A stretch of 26,635 nt of DNA from JAYQPQ01 sp038145405. GTDB lineage: Bacteria > Pseudomonadota > Gammaproteobacteria > Pseudomonadales > GM7GCV1. Of this stretch, positions 24,568 through 26,635 are shown piece by piece. The stretch's first letter is position 1, and each line of letters opens with the position of its first letter. The notes beneath the pieces were generated by a model. The model was not told the origin of the DNA. It searched no databases and was given only the letters and a program-made list of their open reading frames with translations. The stretch spans positions 1 to 26,635 of the forward strand of contig JAYQPQ010000017.1 in NCBI GenBank assembly GCA_038145405.1. The letters are read 5' to 3'. The position numbers and the translations under genes are program-made.

Positions 24568-25443
24568 ATGCAAGCACGCCTCGCCGCCCTGACAATTCGA
24601 CTCCTGTCTCTGCTACCCCTTGCCCTCAGCCGTTGGCTGGGAACCCGACTCGGCCTGCTTGCCTGGTGGGCGCAATCCGAGGCCGCGCGCATCACGCTGC
24701 AGAATATCCAGCTATGCTTCCCCGGCCTGAGTCTGGCGGAGCAAAGGCAACTGGCGCGCGCCAGTCTTCAGCAGACGCTGCACATGGCGATGGAGACACC
24801 GGCTGTTTGGCATGCCACCAACCCGGGGCGCGCGAACTGGGTGAATCGACTGATTGAGCCGACTCTGTTTGAGCAGGCGCTGAATTCAGGTCAGGGACTA
24901 ATCGTGTTGATTCCGCACTTCGGCAATTGGGAAATGGCCGGCATGCTAGTCTCGGCGCGCCGCCCTTGCACCATCCTGTATCGCGAGCCGCGCATGACGG
25001 CGCTGAACGAACTGCTGGGTAAATTGCGCAACGTCGGCACCACCCACCTAGTGCCGGCCAACGGCAAGGGAGTATCGGCGGTACTTAAGACCCTCAAGGA
25101 AGGCGGCATGACGGTGATACTACCGGATCAGGAGCCCGCCAGGCAGGGCGGCATCTTCAGTCCCTTCTTTGGCGTGCCGGCCTACACCATGACCCTGGTG
25201 CATCGTCTGCAACAGAAGACCGGAGCGCGCATCCTCTTCGCCTATGCCCTGCCCGAAGCAGATGGATTTTCCCTCGGCTTTCAGGCGGCAGATACCGCGA
25301 TCACCAGCGAAGAAGAACAAGCGGCTGTGGATGCCATGAATCGCAGCATTGAGCAGATAGTGTTGCTGGCACCCGAACACTACCAATGGGAGTACAAGCG
25401 TTTTCGCAAAAGACCCGCAGGCGAGCCCAAGTTGTACCGCTGA
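24568..25443 (+). CDS. Lipid A biosynthesis acyltransferase (LpxL/HtrB family)
   Basis: Adds a secondary acyl chain to lipid A on the inner leaflet of the inner membrane. The 291-residue product has an N-terminal hydrophobic anchor (about residues 10-34), the family NIQLCFPGLS segment (46-55), and the catalytic HX4E motif PHFGNWE with His117 and Glu122. It also has the downstream pattern REPRM...LLGKLR and PDQEPARQGGIFSPFFGVPA (about 191-210). The position specificity (LpxL, LpxM or LpxP type) cannot be decided. In Pseudomonas a homologue also lies near glyQ. The stop is 2 bp from the end of the convergent trkH. Confidence 0.9.
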   Translation: MQARLAALTIRLLSLLPLALSRWLGTRLGLLAWWAQSEAARITLQNIQLCFPGLSLAEQRQLARASLQQTLHMAMETPAVWHATNPGRANWVNRLIEPTLFEQALNSGQGLIVLIPHFGNWEMAGMLVSARRPCTILYREPRMTALNELLGKLRNVGTTHLVPANGKGVSAVLKTLKEGGMTVILPDQEPARQGGIFSPFFGVPAYTMTLVHRLQQKTGARILFAYALPEADGFSLGFQAADTAITSEEEQAAVDAMNRSIEQIVLLAPEHYQWEYKRFRKRPAGEPKLYR

Positions 25444-25445
25444 GC

Positions 25446-26635
25446 CTATTTCTGCCAGAACATGGGCAGACAAATCACGATAAGGGTGAAGAGCTCCAAC
25501 CTTCCCAGAATCATGCTCAGACATAGAATCCATTTGGAAAAGTCTGGCATAAAGAGGTAGTTTGCGCTTACTTCGCCTAGCCCAGGACCCAGATTGTTTA
25601 GCGTGGCGGCTACCGCTGACCAGGCGGTCACATAGTCCAGGCCATTGGTCAGAAGCATCAGAACCATGAGGTAGAAAACCATCAGATAGACGCCGAAAAA
25701 CCCCCAAATAGCATCGGCGATACGCGAATTCACCAGGCGATCGCCAACCTTGATGGGAACCACCGCATTTGGGTGAATCAGGCGGGTAAATTCGCGCAGG
25801 CTTTGCTTTGCCAGGATCAGCATGCGGCCAATCTTGATACCGCCCCCCGTTGATCCGGCACAGGCGCCAAAAAACGACAGAAAGAGCATAAAAAAGGCGA
25901 TGTGCTGAGGCCAGCTACTGAGGTCATTGGCGGTAAAGCCGGTGGTCGTGGCGATCGAAACCGTTTGGAAAATTCCGAGTAGCAGGGCTTCATCGGGGCT
26001 TATGCTGGTGCCGATGAGCAGAGAGATTACAACCACCAGGGCACTCCCTCCCAGTATGGCGAAGTAAAGCCTCGCTTCACTGTCTTTCATATAGTGGCCC
26101 AGCGATCGTCGATAAAAAGCGTAGTAGTGGAGAGCAAAATTCAAGCCCGACAGGATCATGAATCCTGTGCAAATCCAGACGATGGCAGCGCCGTGATAGC
26201 GAGGGTCGTTGAGAAAGTAGCCAATACTCTGATCGTGGGTGGAAAAGCCACCGATAGCAACGGTAGAAAAACTGTGAGAAATGGCATCAAAGGGCGACAT
26301 ACCGGCAAAGGAATAAGCTAAAGCACACAGCAATGTGAGCATGAGGTAGATTAGAAATAGGGCTTTGGCCGTTTCAGCTATCCTCGGGGTGAGCTTGGAA
26401 TCCTTGACCGGCCCGGGTGTTTCTGCCCGATAAAGTTGCATGCCGCCAACCCCCAACATTGGAAGTATGGCGACGGCAATGACGATGATGCCGATGCCCC
26501 CCATCCACTGCAGCAATTGCCTATAAATCAAAAGCGATTCCGGCAGTGTATCGAGCCCGATAATCACCGTGGCGCCCGTTGTAGTCAGCCCCGAGATGGA
26601 CTCAAAAACTGCATCGGTGACGCTCAGTTCCGGAC
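25446..26635 (-). CDS. trkH: Trk potassium uptake system membrane subunit TrkH, N-terminal part outside the window
   Basis: Potassium-translocating membrane subunit that works with the cytoplasmic regulator TrkA. The visible part is 396 codons, with the start beyond the right edge (E. coli TrkH has 483 residues). Selectivity-filter-like loops appear in order: SGLTTTGATV, TVAIGGFST, TTTGFTAND and NNLGPGLG. GACAGSTGGGIKIGR lies between the last two. Many hydrophobic helices alternate with these loops. It ends MFWQK, then TAG. The order of lipid A acyltransferase then trkH is seen in related gammaproteobacteria. No disruption was seen within the window. Confidence 0.95.
   Translation of the reverse strand, partial: PELSVTDAVFESISGLTTTGATVIIGLDTLPESLLIYRQLLQWMGGIGIIVIAVAILPMLGVGGMQLYRAETPGPVKDSKLTPRIAETAKALFLIYLMLTLLCALAYSFAGMSPFDAISHSFSTVAIGGFSTHDQSIGYFLNDPRYHGAAIVWICTGFMILSGLNFALHYYAFYRRSLGHYMKDSEARLYFAILGGSALVVVISLLIGTSISPDEALLLGIFQTVSIATTTGFTANDLSSWPQHIAFFMLFLSFFGACAGSTGGGIKIGRMLILAKQSLREFTRLIHPNAVVPIKVGDRLVNSRIADAIWGFFGVYLMVFYLMVLMLLTNGLDYVTAWSAVAATLNNLGPGLGEVSANYLFMPDFSKWILCLSMILGRLELFTLIVICLPMFWQK

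Noticed and set aside
24457..24573. Longer glyQ start at 24573
   Set aside because: The extra 39 codons lack conservation and include a TATAAT promoter element. The known N-terminus begins at the GTG at 24456.

Overview
This window is the chromosomal origin neighbourhood of a gammaproteobacterium, probably a relative of Pseudomonas, Cellvibrio or other marine gammaproteobacteria. Three things point there: the gene order atp - parB - parA - rsmG - mnmG - mnmE - yidC - yidD - rnpA - rpmH // dnaA - dnaN - recF - gyrB, the plsC/glyS/glyQ/lpxL/trkH block that follows, and the protein motifs. The DNA is fairly GC-rich except for two intergenic pockets. The genus cannot be named from the sequence alone.

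Left arm (1-14101, all minus strand). It holds the F1Fo ATP synthase operon (atpI, B, E, F, H, A, G and the first third of atpD), the chromosome-partitioning pair parA-parB, the 16S rRNA methyltransferase rsmG, the tRNA wobble-uridine modification pair mnmG and mnmE, the membrane insertase group yidC-yidD, RNase P protein rnpA and ribosomal protein rpmH. Most genes abut or overlap by a few bases. Two promoters with a TATAAT -10 are visible, one before atpI and one before mnmG. atpD does not run off the window cleanly. After the P-loop it stops resembling F1-beta, and the outermost 17 bases match the Tn5/IS50 outer end at 16 of 17 positions.

Centre (14102-14600). Transcription diverges here. 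This 499-bp gap has one perfect DnaA box, several near-matches and an AT-rich patch, so it is the best oriC candidate. A second gap between mnmE and mnmG (9927-10293) also has a very AT-rich stretch, near-match DnaA boxes and a 7-bp inverted repeat. It is the less likely alternative origin, or an unexplained regulatory region.

Right arm (14601-26635). dnaA, dnaN, recF and gyrB form a tight plus-strand replication/repair cluster. recF contains two perfect 16-bp parS sites in the same codon phase, so the targets of the window's own ParB lie about 10-12 kb from parB, across the putative origin. Beyond gyrB come convergent plsC and the glycyl-tRNA synthetase genes glyS-glyQ (minus strand), a lipid A acyltransferase (plus strand) and a partial trkH potassium transporter (minus strand).

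Twenty-five protein genes were identified, two of them cut by the window edges. No tRNA, rRNA, CRISPR array, prophage or defence genes were seen, and every full-length gene belongs to a well-known family. I did not find an undescribed multi-gene system. The points most worth a second look are the transposon-like end inside atpD, the paired parS sites in recF, and the two origin-like intergenic regions.
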